Source of the DNA: Terriglobia bacterium | GTDB lineage: Bacteria; Acidobacteriota; Terriglobia; UBA7540 | DNA length: 36,835 bases | Direction of reading: 5' to 3' | NCBI GenBank assembly: GCA_030040995.1 | Contig: JASHOS010000193.1 | Coordinates: 1-36,835 of the forward strand | Shown here: positions 16,542-25,264 of the stretch, one piece after another | How the letters are laid out: each line of letters begins with the position of its first letter | How positions within the stretch are numbered: the stretch's first letter is position 1 | Translations under genes and position numbers: made by a program | Notes under the pieces: generated by a model | Told to the model about the DNA's origin: nothing | The model's input: only the letters and a program-made list of their open reading frames with translations | Database searches by the model: none

Positions 16542-19500
16542 ATGAAAATCCACAAGATTGCCAGGTTAGCCGCCTTGGTTAGTCTCGTCCTATTGGCGAG
16601 CGCGATTCAGCTTCCAGCACAGAACGCAAATACCGGAGAAATTCGTGGCAGTGTGTCGGATGCATCAGGCGCCGTGATTCCGGGCGCAGCGGTTTCCATC
16701 CGAAACGTTGAAACGGGTGTCGTCGCTCGCGCCGCCACCAACGGGGCCGGGTTGTACGATGTTCCTTTTCTCGAGCCGGGCAACTACACGATTACGTTTT
16801 CGAAGCAAGGTTTTCACAACTTCGTCCGTGAAGGCATCGTTCTGCAGGTGCAAACCTTGAACGTGAATGCCACGCTCCAAATCGGCTCGACCACCCAGCA
16901 AGTGGTCGTAAACGCCCCGGCGCCGCTCGTCCAAACGCAAACGACCGGACAGAGCCTGGACCTTAGCGCGACGGCGATTGACGCGGCGCCGATCACGGGG
17001 ATCGATTGGCGCGCCGAGTTGACTCAGTTTATGCCCGGCGTGAATACCGGCGGAGGAGCAGGGCAAGCCGTGGGCCAGCAGGTGGGGGTGAACGGTACGC
17101 AGGGTTACAACGTCAACTTCCTTACCGATGGCTCTGCCTCCACCGACCCAAGAGATTTCAACAACAGTAACAACATCCTGCCGATTGACTCCATTTCCGA
17201 AATCAGCATCAATTCCGGTAATGCTCCCGCGCAGTATGGCAATGGCCTTACAGCCATCAATGTGATCACGAAAAGCGGGACGAACCAATGGCACGGCAGC
17301 GCATACGAATTCGTTCAAAATACAGTGCTGAACGCCAGGGGCTTTTATAATCAGACGGGACCGAAGTCCGTAGAGCATTGGAACAACTACGGCGGCAGCG
17401 TGGGCGGGCCGGTCAAGAAGGATAAGCTGTTTTTCTTTTTCAACTACCAACGCAACCCTTCCTCGAGTCCCGTTTCCGGGCTCTACAGTTACCCGACCGC
17501 GGCCATGGAAGCGGGGAATTTTTACGGGATTACTGGCAGCACCAATCCGGCGTACTTCAGTTCTGCCGGCTCGCTGCTGGGTGCCAAGGATCCGGTAGCG
17601 TTGAAGCTTCAGAGCTATTTTCCGGCCGCGAGCGCGCCGGGCTGGGTTAAGGGATGTCCGGGTCCGATTACTCCCTCGGCATCTACTGCTCAAACCTGTC
17701 CGGCCATCAACAATTACGTGTTCAATGGGACGGCGCCGAACACATCAACGTGGTATACGGGCAAGGTTGATTACAATATTTTTTCCAAACAGAAGCTTTC
17801 GGCAAGCTTCAACTATTATCCAAACTTTGTCACTTATAACCCGCCCGATCCTCTCTACCCGAGTGACGCTTCGGCCATAGCCCAGGCCAATAATTACAAT
17901 CTGACCGGCCAGATTTCAGACGTTTACACGATAAGCCCGACGGTGTTGAACGAGTTTCGCGCCGGAGGAATGCACGAGCTCGATTCTTATCACCCGCCCT
18001 CCCTGAATAAGAACGACCCAACATCGCTCGGCCTCGAGCCAGCCTACGGAACGAATGCTCCTGCCAACGTGTTTCCCAAGATCACGATTGATTCCGGGGC
18101 GGGCGCCGGGTGCTTCGCTTTGGGCTCAGGATGCGGCGAAAATGGCAACATCGACGCGGTTCTCGGCGAAGAGGTTTACAATTACTCGGATGTTCTTACC
18201 CTGATTCGAGGCAAGCACACGATTAAAGTGGGCGGCGAATACGATCGAGACTATCAGAATTACACAAATTGGGGCGACATCACTTCAGGCAATTTCTGTT
18301 TTAACGGAGGCGTCACCGGAATCCCCTATGCCGACTTCCTTTCCGGCGACGTTTACGGCTGGTATGTTTACGAGTATGACGAAACCGCCGCTCACATGTG
18401 GAATTCGGCGTTATTCGCCAGCGACGATTTCAAAGTCTCCTCGCACCTCACGCTGAACATGGGCCTTCGATACCAACTGCAATCGGGCTGGGGCGTGAAC
18501 GGCAACCTCTTTGGCAATTACGACCCCAATCTTCCCAACACCGCAGATGGAGGGCTTTACAAAGGAGCGATCCTCTTTGGAGGCCAAAGCGACACTCAAT
18601 ATGGAGGGTCAATCAAGGACATGACGACGATCCAGGGTGGCGACTTTAGGGAAGTCGCGCCTCGCGTCGGCATCGCCTGGTCGCCGCGCGATAACTGGGC
18701 CGTCCGGGCGAGCTACGGCATTTTTGACGCGCCTCGCGACGCCGAGAATTACACCGACGGAGCGCTGGGCCTGGGCTTTAATCCGCACAACACCGGCAAC
18801 GGAGGGTACGTCAACGGCGAATACGCATTCAAACTGGCAACTAGACCACCGCCCGGCACGGTTATTTTCCCAACGCTTCAAACTCTTTCGCCGGAAATCG
18901 ACAACTTTAGCAGCGTGGAGTATTACCCGCGGAACATGCCCACAGATTTCGTGCAGCAATTGCTCTTCAGCGTTCAGCACCAGTTTGCGGGCGGCATCCT
19001 TCTGGACACCAGCTACGTTTTCACCCACGGTGACAATCTCAACTTTGCGACGGATATCGACGAGGCTCCCGTAAGCGCCCTAGGTTGCAGCGGCACGAAC
19101 TGCGGAAATCCTAATCCCGTCTTCAACGCCATTGCGGGCCAAAATTATACAGGCTGGTCGAACTATAACGCCTTGCAGTTCCGGGTTCAGAAGAGGATGC
19201 AGAATGGCTTGGATTTCCAGGTCAATTATGCATGGTCGAGATCGATCGACACCGGCACGGGCAACCGTCACGGCTCGGGCGTTGATATTTATCAGAACGC
19301 GTATAGCCCTGCCGCCAATTACGGCTTGTCGAACTTCAATTCCGCGGATACCTTGGTTGGCGAGGTTGTTTACGAGCTGCCGTTCGGCACTGGGCGCGAG
19401 TTTTCACTTCAAGGGATCGCGAACCAGATCGCCGGAGGGTGGCGCGTCTCTAGCGTTTTCCAATGGCACAGCGGCATTCCGTTCACCCCAGTGATTCAGA

Positions 19501-19928
19501 GCTCCGTTGCAGACGGCGTCGATCCGGGCCTGGACTCAGCTTTGAGCAATGGCGTCACGCTATATCCCGAGTTAGTGGGCAACCCTAAAGTGTCGAATCC
19601 GACGAACGGCGAGTGGTTTAATCCGGCAGCTTACGCCAACCCGGTACCCGGCACTTTTGGCAATTCCGGACGCAATACGCTGGTTGGCCCAGGCTTCACC
19701 GATGTGGACTTGAGCATTGCAAAAGATTTCCCGCTGCGCTTTGAGGGGATGAACCTTGAGGTCCGCGCGGACATGTACAACATGCTCAACCACGTCAACT
19801 ACGCGAACCCGGACGCGGACGTGGGATACACGTCAACCGGCGCATTGGCCGATCCCGACAGCGGCGAAATCCTCGCTCCCGAGGGTAGCAACCGTACCAT
19901 CCAATTGGGCGTTCATCTTAGGTTCTGA
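16542..19928 (+). CDS. Oar-like TonB-dependent receptor of the galactan locus
   Basis: 1128 residues, start fixed by GGAGGAGG just upstream of the ATG. The signal peptide covers ~1-27 (ALVSLVLLASAIQLPAQ). The carboxypeptidase-regulatory-like domain is at ~34-118 (GEIRGSVSDASGAVIPGAAV). The plug includes ISEISINSGNAPAQYGNGLT and ITKSGTNQWHGSAYEF, then GGPVKKDKLFFFFNYQ. A barrel ends in HLRF with a terminal Phe. It resembles the receptor at 3877-7152 in architecture and in the plug motifs. Expected role: outer-membrane uptake of oligosaccharides released by the adjacent GH53 enzyme. A potential hairpin (GGAGAGCT/AGCTCTCC, ~19963-19994) follows the stop but has no T-run. Substrate is inferred from context. 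Confidence 0.95.
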   Translation: MKIHKIARLAALVSLVLLASAIQLPAQNANTGEIRGSVSDASGAVIPGAAVSIRNVETGVVARAATNGAGLYDVPFLEPGNYTITFSKQGFHNFVREGIVLQVQTLNVNATLQIGSTTQQVVVNAPAPLVQTQTTGQSLDLSATAIDAAPITGIDWRAELTQFMPGVNTGGGAGQAVGQQVGVNGTQGYNVNFLTDGSASTDPRDFNNSNNILPIDSISEISINSGNAPAQYGNGLTAINVITKSGTNQWHGSAYEFVQNTVLNARGFYNQTGPKSVEHWNNYGGSVGGPVKKDKLFFFFNYQRNPSSSPVSGLYSYPTAAMEAGNFYGITGSTNPAYFSSAGSLLGAKDPVALKLQSYFPAASAPGWVKGCPGPITPSASTAQTCPAINNYVFNGTAPNTSTWYTGKVDYNIFSKQKLSASFNYYPNFVTYNPPDPLYPSDASAIAQANNYNLTGQISDVYTISPTVLNEFRAGGMHELDSYHPPSLNKNDPTSLGLEPAYGTNAPANVFPKITIDSGAGAGCFALGSGCGENGNIDAVLGEEVYNYSDVLTLIRGKHTIKVGGEYDRDYQNYTNWGDITSGNFCFNGGVTGIPYADFLSGDVYGWYVYEYDETAAHMWNSALFASDDFKVSSHLTLNMGLRYQLQSGWGVNGNLFGNYDPNLPNTADGGLYKGAILFGGQSDTQYGGSIKDMTTIQGGDFREVAPRVGIAWSPRDNWAVRASYGIFDAPRDAENYTDGALGLGFNPHNTGNGGYVNGEYAFKLATRPPPGTVIFPTLQTLSPEIDNFSSVEYYPRNMPTDFVQQLLFSVQHQFAGGILLDTSYVFTHGDNLNFATDIDEAPVSALGCSGTNCGNPNPVFNAIAGQNYTGWSNYNALQFRVQKRMQNGLDFQVNYAWSRSIDTGTGNRHGSGVDIYQNAYSPAANYGLSNFNSADTLVGEVVYELPFGTGREFSLQGIANQIAGGWRVSSVFQWHSGIPFTPVIQSSVADGVDPGLDSALSNGVTLYPELVGNPKVSNPTNGEWFNPAAYANPVPGTFGNSGRNTLVGPGFTDVDLSIAKDFPLRFEGMNLEVRADMYNMLNHVNYANPDADVGYTSTGALADPDSGEILAPEGSNRTIQLGVHLRF

Positions 19929-20026
19929 CTCGGGTTTCCCCGGTTCCGGCCTCAAAAGACCAGGGGAGAGCTTTCATCATAGTCGAGCTCTCCGGTGCGC
20001 GTGGCCGGTTTCGCAGTTCTGGGCTC

Positions 20027-20122
20027 GTAGCGCCGGGCTTGAGTCCGGCATGTGCCGACCTAAAGGTCGGCGCTACAGAGCGGAATTGTCATAAGCGTAT
20101 GCCGACCTAAAGGTTGGCGCGA
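20027..20122 (+). repeat. 'GCCGACCTAAAGGTCGGC' palindromic repeats, one full and one partial copy
   Basis: The full copy (20027-20076) has outer arms GTAGCGCC/GGCGCTAC and an inner perfect hairpin GCCGACC-TAAA-GGTCGGC. A degenerate copy with a G-T pair follows at 20101-20122. Both lie in the 228-nt gap between receptor and galactanase genes. Confidence 0.8.
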
Positions 20123-20156
20123 CACAGCCGGCAAATCCAAAATCCAGCAGGTTCAG

Positions 20157-21248
20157 ATGATCGTAAAGGAAAAACCTAAGAGACACGGCGTATTCTGCTG
20201 CCGGCTATACGGCGCCGTGCTGATGTTCCTGGCGCTAAGCAGTCCCAAGGCGAACGCTCAGGTGCAATATATCGTCGGCGCGGATTTGTCGTTCCTTGGG
20301 CAGGCGGAAGCGGGCGGCACGGTGTTCAAGGACCAAGGCAAGGCGGAGCCCGCACTCCAGATACTGAAAGAGCACGGCTATAACTGGGTTCGGCTGAGGT
20401 TGTTCGTTCATCCTACGAATTTGCCCAATAATCTTGCGTATACAACTGCCTTGGCGCAAAAGGCCAAGAGTATGGGATTTAAATTCCTTCTGGACCTTCA
20501 CTATTCAGACACGTGGGCCGATCCGGGCAAGCAGTATACACCGCAAGCGTGGGCGGGTTTCTCGCATGAGCAACTTGTGACCGCCGTCTTCGAATACACT
20601 GAAAACACGATCGCAGCGTTCCGCGAGGCCGGGGCGCTTCCGAACATGGTGCAAATCGGCAACGAAATAACCAATGGCATGTTGTGGCCGGATGGGAAAC
20701 TCCCGCAGAATTGGGAGCACTTTACCGATCTGCTCAAGGCTGGAATCAACGGAGTGGACGCGGGGCACGGAAACGAACCACGGCCGCTCATTATGATCCA
20801 TATTGACCGTGGCGGCGATAAGGCCAGGACAAAGTATTTCTTTGACGAGCTGGCGGCTTATGAGGTGCGCTACGACGTCATCGGCCAGTCGTATTACCCT
20901 TGGTGGCAAGGCTCACTCAACGATCTGCGCGACAATATGTATTTCATGGCGACCGAGTACCACAAGCCGATCGTTTTGGTAGAAGTTGCTTATCCATGGA
21001 AACCCCTGCCGCGAGCGACTGGAAGCGCTCCGTTTCCTGAAACGCCTGAAGGTCAAAAAGCCTTTTTGGAGGCAGTAAACCGCATCGTGCAGGAAACACC
21101 TGAAAACCTCGGCAAGGGTCTGTTCTGGTGGGAGCCGGCAGTCACACTGACAGGTCCTTATGCGGGCCTGGCGTCGAGAGGATTCTTCGATCAAGACGGA
21201 AACGCCCTGCCGGTGGTGACAGTGTTCGACGAGTTCACGCGAAGATAG
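20157..21248 (+). CDS. Secreted GH53 arabinogalactan endo-beta-1,4-galactanase
   Basis: 363 residues. The signal peptide covers ~1-34: a basic n-region (KEKPKRHG), a hydrophobic stretch and ANAQ cleavage. The mature (beta/alpha)8 domain begins with GADLSFLGQAEAGG, and carries HGYNWVRLRLFVHP and LLDLHYSDTWADPGKQ, both hallmarks of GH53. The acid/base Glu is in MVQIGNEITNGMLWP (E170), and the nucleophile is the Glu of IVLVEVAYPW (E276). GH53 enzymes cut beta-1,4-galactan side chains of pectin (type I arabinogalactan) with retention. It lies 9 nt before the response-regulator gene and downstream of a receptor, so uptake of galacto-oligosaccharides is the likely purpose. Ribosome site is weak (AGCAGG). 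Confidence 0.95.
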   Translation: MIVKEKPKRHGVFCCRLYGAVLMFLALSSPKANAQVQYIVGADLSFLGQAEAGGTVFKDQGKAEPALQILKEHGYNWVRLRLFVHPTNLPNNLAYTTALAQKAKSMGFKFLLDLHYSDTWADPGKQYTPQAWAGFSHEQLVTAVFEYTENTIAAFREAGALPNMVQIGNEITNGMLWPDGKLPQNWEHFTDLLKAGINGVDAGHGNEPRPLIMIHIDRGGDKARTKYFFDELAAYEVRYDVIGQSYYPWWQGSLNDLRDNMYFMATEYHKPIVLVEVAYPWKPLPRATGSAPFPETPEGQKAFLEAVNRIVQETPENLGKGLFWWEPAVTLTGPYAGLASRGFFDQDGNALPVVTVFDEFTRR

Positions 21249-21257
21249 CTTCAGAAG

Positions 21258-21944
21258 ATGAGCCCGTCCAAGGCAATTCGCGTCTTGCTGGTCGATGATC
21301 ATCCGGTGGTGCGCTTTGGGCTGGCGGCGATCGTGAATGGACAGCCGGATATGCGGGTGATAGCGGAAGCGGGAAGCGGCAGGGAAGCCATTCAGCTTTT
21401 CCGGCAGCACAAGCCGGATGTAACGCTGATGGATCTCCGGCTCCCAGGCTTGAGCGGTGTCGAGGCCATACGCATCCTGCTAAGGGAGCATCCGGGCAGC
21501 CGGTTTGTGGTTCTCACAACCTACCAGGGAGACGAGGAAATCCACCGGGCGCTCGAAAGTGGCGCTCAGGCATACCTGCTGAAGGGGATGTCCCATCAGG
21601 AGCTGATTCGGGCAATAAGGCGCGTTCACGAGGGGATGCGCTATCTGCCTCCTCGGGTACTGGAGACTCTGGCTGAGCGGCCGCCTCATTCCGACCTGAG
21701 CGAGCGCGAAATCGAGTTGCTGGATCTAATTGTCAAAGGGTTGAGCAATCATGAAATCGCTGAGGCACTGAGGATCACGGAGGGTACGGTTAAATGGCAT
21801 CTCAACATTCTGTTTAGCCGCCTCAACGTCCGCGATCGGACCCAGGCAGCAGTGGCTGCTCTGCGCCGGGGCATTGTGACCATGGAAAACGCCTCCAACA
21901 CCAGGGAAAAACAATCTCCACCAAGGTCCGTCAAAGTCCGTTAG
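21258..21944 (+). CDS. NarL/FixJ-family response regulator
   Basis: 228 residues. The receiver domain, residues ~7-122, has acidic residues D13/D14, phospho-acceptor D59 (VTLMDLRLPG), the switch Thr in VVLTTY and the conserved Lys in YLLKGMS. The C-terminal LuxR-type helix-turn-helix is at ~148-205 (LSEREIELLDLIVKGLSNHE, EGTVKWHLNILFSRLNV). It follows the galactanase by 9 nt and is probably co-transcribed. The HisKA_3-type kinase encoded at 12954-15953 belongs to the class that normally pairs with such regulators, so I infer that they form one two-component system controlling this locus. It ends convergently with shikimate kinase, sharing four bases. Confidence 0.95.
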   Translation: MSPSKAIRVLLVDDHPVVRFGLAAIVNGQPDMRVIAEAGSGREAIQLFRQHKPDVTLMDLRLPGLSGVEAIRILLREHPGSRFVVLTTYQGDEEIHRALESGAQAYLLKGMSHQELIRAIRRVHEGMRYLPPRVLETLAERPPHSDLSEREIELLDLIVKGLSNHEIAEALRITEGTVKWHLNILFSRLNVRDRTQAAVAALRRGIVTMENASNTREKQSPPRSVKVR

Positions 21945-22453
21945 AAAATTTTCAGGCCAAGAATCCGCTCTGCGACCTCTTCAGGCGTGAATCCGTCCGT
22001 ACCGACGCGGAATTCGGCGAGCTGATAATACGGCAGCCGCTGATTGTAAAGCTGCACAAAGCTTTCGGTGTCCCGGAACAGCGGGCGATTGGTGATTGCC
22101 GCGCACCGCCGGCGCAGCTCTTCAACGCTCGAATCAAGCCAAACGGTTGCTCCGCCGGTATTGCGGATGAGTTCCAGATTGGCGTCCTGAACCCACGTGC
22201 CGCCCCCTAAAGCAATAACGGCCGGTTCGCTCTTCGAGATTTCCGCCAGGGCGGCCCGCTCGATCTGACGGAAAAAAGGCTCTCCAACCCGCTCGAAGAT
22301 GTCCCGGATGGAGGCGCCTTGTCCTGCTTCGATGGTGCTATCCAGGTCGATAAAAGGCCAGCCAATGCGGCGGGCAAGCAGTTGTCCCACGGTCGATTTC
22401 CCACTTCCCATGAATCCGAGCAGGTAAATTAACCTTTTTCGATGCCGAATCAT
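21941..22453 (-). CDS. aroK: Shikimate kinase
   Basis: 170 residues from the ATG at 22453, with GAGG 6 nt upstream; a longer open frame to 22633 is only out-of-frame DeoR remnant. The P-loop is GFMGSGKST (residues ~13-21), followed by FIDLDSTIEAGQGASIRDIF with the shikimate-binding Asp, the Arg of FFRQIE, GGGTW (Walker B-like glycine loop), and the lid NRPLF. It phosphorylates shikimate to shikimate-3-phosphate in aromatic amino-acid synthesis. Its ribosome site overlaps the stop of the DeoR-type pseudogene, which suggests an old operon. No other aro gene is nearby. Confidence 0.93.
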   Translation of the reverse strand: MIRHRKRLIYLLGFMGSGKSTVGQLLARRIGWPFIDLDSTIEAGQGASIRDIFERVGEPFFRQIERAALAEISKSEPAVIALGGGTWVQDANLELIRNTGGATVWLDSSVEELRRRCAAITNRPLFRDTESFVQLYNQRLPYYQLAEFRVGTDGFTPEEVAERILGLKIF

Positions 22454-22461
22454 GTCTAACC

Positions 22462-22716
22462 TCAGATGCGCCGGACGTCGAGGCCATTCGCGAGAAGCGG
22501 CGCAATGGCTTCGTTTGTTGCGCGTGTGTCCGTAATGATAATGTGAATCTCGGAGATCGGACAAATCACGGCTCCGTCGCAACTCCCAGCGTGCTCGAAT
22601 CCGCCACAACGATTCTCTCCCGCGATTTTTCAATCATTGTCCGGAAGGTCGTCGCCTCGACCTTAGCGACTTCATGTCCACCCCCCGTGCCCAGCCGGAG
22701 ATATGGGTAAAGCTTA
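22462..22716 (-). pseudogene. C-terminal remnant of a DeoR-family regulator, frameshifted
   Basis: Minus-strand reading gives EATTFRTMIEKSRERIVVAD followed by SSTLGVATEP and a stop. Switching frame at ~22572, as if one G were lost from CCGGTG, continues as VICPISEIHIIITDTRATNE and on to GLDVRRI before a stop at 22462. That is the DeoR sensor-domain C-terminus (ITDT...A pattern). The N-terminal DNA-binding half is absent: homology ends where a dispersed repeat begins at 22717. Truncated and frameshifted, it is very probably non-functional, unless the base loss is a sequencing error. Confidence 0.75.
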
Positions 22717-22752
22717 GCCCCCAAGGGGGCGAGGGTAGAGGTTCTTTTCATA
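22717..22752 (+). repeat. Dispersed repeat fragment next to the DeoR remnant
   Basis: GCCCCCAAGGGGGCGAGGG followed by TAGAGGTTCTTTTCAT, nearly identical to 16145-16177. It forms the left boundary of the DeoR remnant, so its arrival may have truncated the gene. The rest of 22753-22870 shows nothing I recognise. Confidence 0.7.
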
Positions 22753-22870
22753 GCTTTGCGGATGTCGCAAAGCGACGTGACCGACTGATACACGGTCGCA
22801 GAAATTTAAGACACACACACAGTTTGCTGTTTTTCAGGCGGTAGGAAATCCGGATGGCGAGAAGCGGGAA

Positions 22871-23770
22871 TTATGGCTGCTGCGGCTGGGGCCGAAGGTA
22901 GATGTTGCCACGGAACGACGTCAATTCCAACGTGGCAGCGCCGTCATTGTGGGTGCCGTACAGAGCATTGCCGTAATAAAAGACCGAGTGGTGATGGTTC
23001 TTCCGGTTCAATTTGAGCTCGTGAAACACCTTCCCCTCAACGGAGCGGGCCTTCAACTCGAACGAGGACGCTGGGGGACACATGAAATCGATATCGCCGC
23101 TGTAAGTTTCCATGACGTAGTCGGCGGCGGGCACCAAATTGCCTTGATACACAATGTTTCCCGAACTCGTCCTGGCGCGAATACGGGAAGTGGTGGGCGA
23201 GACGAACCGGAGGTCTCCGGTTACCGATGAGACTTCGACGTATCCTGAGGCCCGAATGATCTGGATCTGGCCTCCAATCGAACGCGCCACGACGCGGCCC
23301 GACGAATCACTAACGAAAATGTTTCCTCCCACGGAGGCTACCCAGGCGTCTCCATTGAGCTTCTCAATGCGCACGACCCCTTGCGGGTTGCGAATCTCGA
23401 GGCTCGATCCGAAGGGGGCATCGATTGTGTAATCCACCCTGGCGCGAGCTCCCTGGAGCGCCGGGTCCAAGAGATGAGTGGCCAGCTCGATCCTCTGCAC
23501 CTGGCCGCTGTCGGGAATCGGGGTGGCATCAATTTCAATGTGGGGCGAAGCCATCGTGTAGGCCGCGCGAACCCTGGCTTCAGTCCACCCTCGCACTACC
23601 ACCACGCCGACCAGATTGTTGAGGTTGATGTCAGGGTTAGCAATCGTTACAAACGTATCGGTGCGCCGGAGTGATCCCGAGGCCCATGCCGCGGCCGGCA
23701 CAACAAACAATAGCGGAACGATTGCAATTCTTCTCATCCGATTTGGAAAAACGGAGCGGCGCTGTTTCAC
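22871..23770 (-). CDS. DUF4097-family secreted beta-repeat protein
   Basis: 299 residues with a signal peptide (FVVPAAAWAS cleavage region). The rest is a right-handed beta-repeat of the DUF4097/head-GIN type: successive units such as LEIRNPQGVVRIEKLNGDAW, ARSIGGQIQIIRASGYVEV, VSSVTGDLRF, ARTSSGNIVYQG and METYSGDIDF, with S/T-S/Y-G-[DN]-I turns. Such proteins are extracytoplasmic and of unknown biochemical function; they are often encoded with sigma/anti-sigma pairs. The GTG start at 23770 overlaps the preceding stop as GTGA, implying translational coupling; an ATG eleven codons later is an alternative. It is the third gene of the ECF operon. Confidence 0.85.
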   Translation of the reverse strand: MKQRRSVFPNRMRRIAIVPLLFVVPAAAWASGSLRRTDTFVTIANPDINLNNLVGVVVVRGWTEARVRAAYTMASPHIEIDATPIPDSGQVQRIELATHLLDPALQGARARVDYTIDAPFGSSLEIRNPQGVVRIEKLNGDAWVASVGGNIFVSDSSGRVVARSIGGQIQIIRASGYVEVSSVTGDLRFVSPTTSRIRARTSSGNIVYQGNLVPAADYVMETYSGDIDFMCPPASSFELKARSVEGKVFHELKLNRKNHHHSVFYYGNALYGTHNDGAATLELTSFRGNIYLRPQPQQP

Positions 23771-24459
23771 TGGTGTAGACCGTATTCCAGAGCGGACTGA
23801 AGCAGCTCGGCTTTTTGAACGTAGGCCGTGGACAGGTATTGGCTTGCCAAGCTCCTATTCGCTTCGTCGTTCAAGGAATTCTGGCACTCCTGAATCTCAC
23901 TGTTTAATGATTCCAAGCTCTTCTCATAGGTTGCCTTCATCGAAGGTTCCAGGTAGGACTCATTGACTCGATAGGACCGTTCCAGTTGCCGGATCGTCCG
24001 CGTCAGTTGGGCGATATCCCCAGGGGCCATATACTGGTAAACGCTTGCCCTCTGGATGGCGGGGCTCGGCGCCGCCGGGTGACGGACAAGGTATCCCGGC
24101 GTGCCCAAGAGGATGATGATGGCTGTAACCGCTGCGGCCAGGCCGGTTACCGGCAGCGGATGCCATAACGCGCCGCGAATTCCCCTGAGCATCCGCCAAC
24201 CGCGGGAAGCAGGGCGGACTCGAATGATTCCTTCCGCAACCAGCGCTGCGCGGATGTTTTTCCACAGGGCGGCGGATGGCTCTTCCAAAAGCATTTCGGA
24301 ACCGAGCGCCCGAACCTGCTCGATGTCTGCCAGAACGCAACGGCAGAAATCACACTGCCGGGCGTGAGCTAGCAGAGCCGGACGGGGCTCTCCTTCCAGG
24401 TAATCCGCCAACTGCATTTCAAAATTCAAGCACGAATCATCAGCTAACATCTTACTCAC
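23767..24459 (-). CDS. Zinc-finger (zf-HC2) anti-sigma factor, membrane-anchored
   Basis: 230 residues. The N-terminal segment LEGEPRPALLAHARQCDFCRC carries the His-x3-Cys-x2-Cys motif of anti-sigma domains. One transmembrane helix lies at ~104-125 (GLAAAVTAIIILLGTPGYLV). A periplasmic, helical, probably coiled-coil tail (~145-230) follows: LTRTIRQLERSYRVNE and LESLNSEIQECQNSLNDEAN. It would hold the ECF sigma factor encoded 12 nt upstream at the membrane until a signal. The start is either GTG 24459 or the ATG at 24450, which has GGTGAG in front. Confidence 0.88.
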   Translation of the reverse strand: MSKMLADDSCLNFEMQLADYLEGEPRPALLAHARQCDFCRCVLADIEQVRALGSEMLLEEPSAALWKNIRAALVAEGIIRVRPASRGWRMLRGIRGALWHPLPVTGLAAAVTAIIILLGTPGYLVRHPAAPSPAIQRASVYQYMAPGDIAQLTRTIRQLERSYRVNESYLEPSMKATYEKSLESLNSEIQECQNSLNDEANRSLASQYLSTAYVQKAELLQSALEYGLHQ

Positions 24460-24471
24460 CTATTGTCGCTC

Positions 24472-25116
24472 TCAAGAATCATTCCCCGAACTTTCTTCCT
24501 CTGTCCGGTTGGGCTGCCCGCTGGCTCTCCGTTTCCGCTGATCGCGGCGCAAAACCTCCCGGAGTTTGAGGCGCGCCTTATGGAGCTGCGATTTGGAGTT
24601 GCCAACCGAGCAATTCATAATTTGGGCAATCTCGTTGTGTTCGTAACCCTCGACGTCGTGCAGCACAAAAATCGCGCGGTAGCCAGGCGGCAACTCGTCA
24701 ATCGCGCTTTTTAAGGCAATACGCTCGACAGACCCGAGTAATCTGCGGTCGTCGTCACCATATTCGCGCTTGACCGGCTCTTCCTGAGAAGCGTCCACCT
24801 CGTCCAGGGACACCTTTTGGAGTCCCTTTTTCCGGAGGTGCATCAGGACGACATTGACCACTAGCCGGTGCAGCCAAGTGGAAAATGCCGACTCGCCACG
24901 AAACGTTCCGATCTTCCGGAAAAGCTGAAGGAACGCTTCCTGAGCCAAATCCTCGGCTTCCGCCGGGTCACCCGTCATGCGGAGACACAACGAGTACACG
25001 CGCCGTTTGTGCAGTTCAAACAGCGCTGCAAAAGCCTCCTCTTCGCCCCGCTGGGCATGCGCGATGAGCTGGCCTTCCGGCGCTACGTTTGGAGCTCCGC
25101 GTTGGTCCTGAGCCAA
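24472..25116 (-). CDS. ECF-type RNA polymerase sigma factor
   Basis: 214 residues. Region 2: FAALFELHKRRVYSLCLRMT, GDPAEAEDLAQEAFLQLFRK and FRGESAFSTWLHRLVVNVVL. Region 4: LKSAIDELPPGYRAIFVLHD, EGYEHNEIAQIMNCSVGNSK and SQLHKARLKLREVL. The C-terminus is basic then acidic. It directs RNA polymerase to a stress- or envelope-related regulon and is probably silenced by the zf-HC2 protein encoded next. The start appears to be TTG, with an in-frame stop a few codons upstream and no clear ribosome site. The promoter was not identified. Confidence 0.93.
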   Translation of the reverse strand: MAQDQRGAPNVAPEGQLIAHAQRGEEEAFAALFELHKRRVYSLCLRMTGDPAEAEDLAQEAFLQLFRKIGTFRGESAFSTWLHRLVVNVVLMHLRKKGLQKVSLDEVDASQEEPVKREYGDDDRRLLGSVERIALKSAIDELPPGYRAIFVLHDVEGYEHNEIAQIMNCSVGNSKSQLHKARLKLREVLRRDQRKRRASGQPNRTEEESSGNDS

Positions 25117-25264
25117 AGTGATTCATTTCGCACCGCACCCCATTTACCCTAGCAATGAGATGCGGCATCGATGGTGAGAGTTGTCTATGCGCGAGAGAGC
25201 CTCTTCGCCTAGGGGCTATCTCCGGGCGAGAGCGATTTCGAATGAGCGTCCCGCCGTGATCGGC

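Noticed and set aside
16665-17693. 342-codon minus-strand open frame
   Set aside because: It lies entirely opposite the second TonB-dependent receptor and shows no family features.
22454-22633. 60-codon N-terminal extension of shikimate kinase
   Set aside because: It is an out-of-frame reading of the DeoR remnant; the ATG at 22453 has a ribosome site and gives the usual length.
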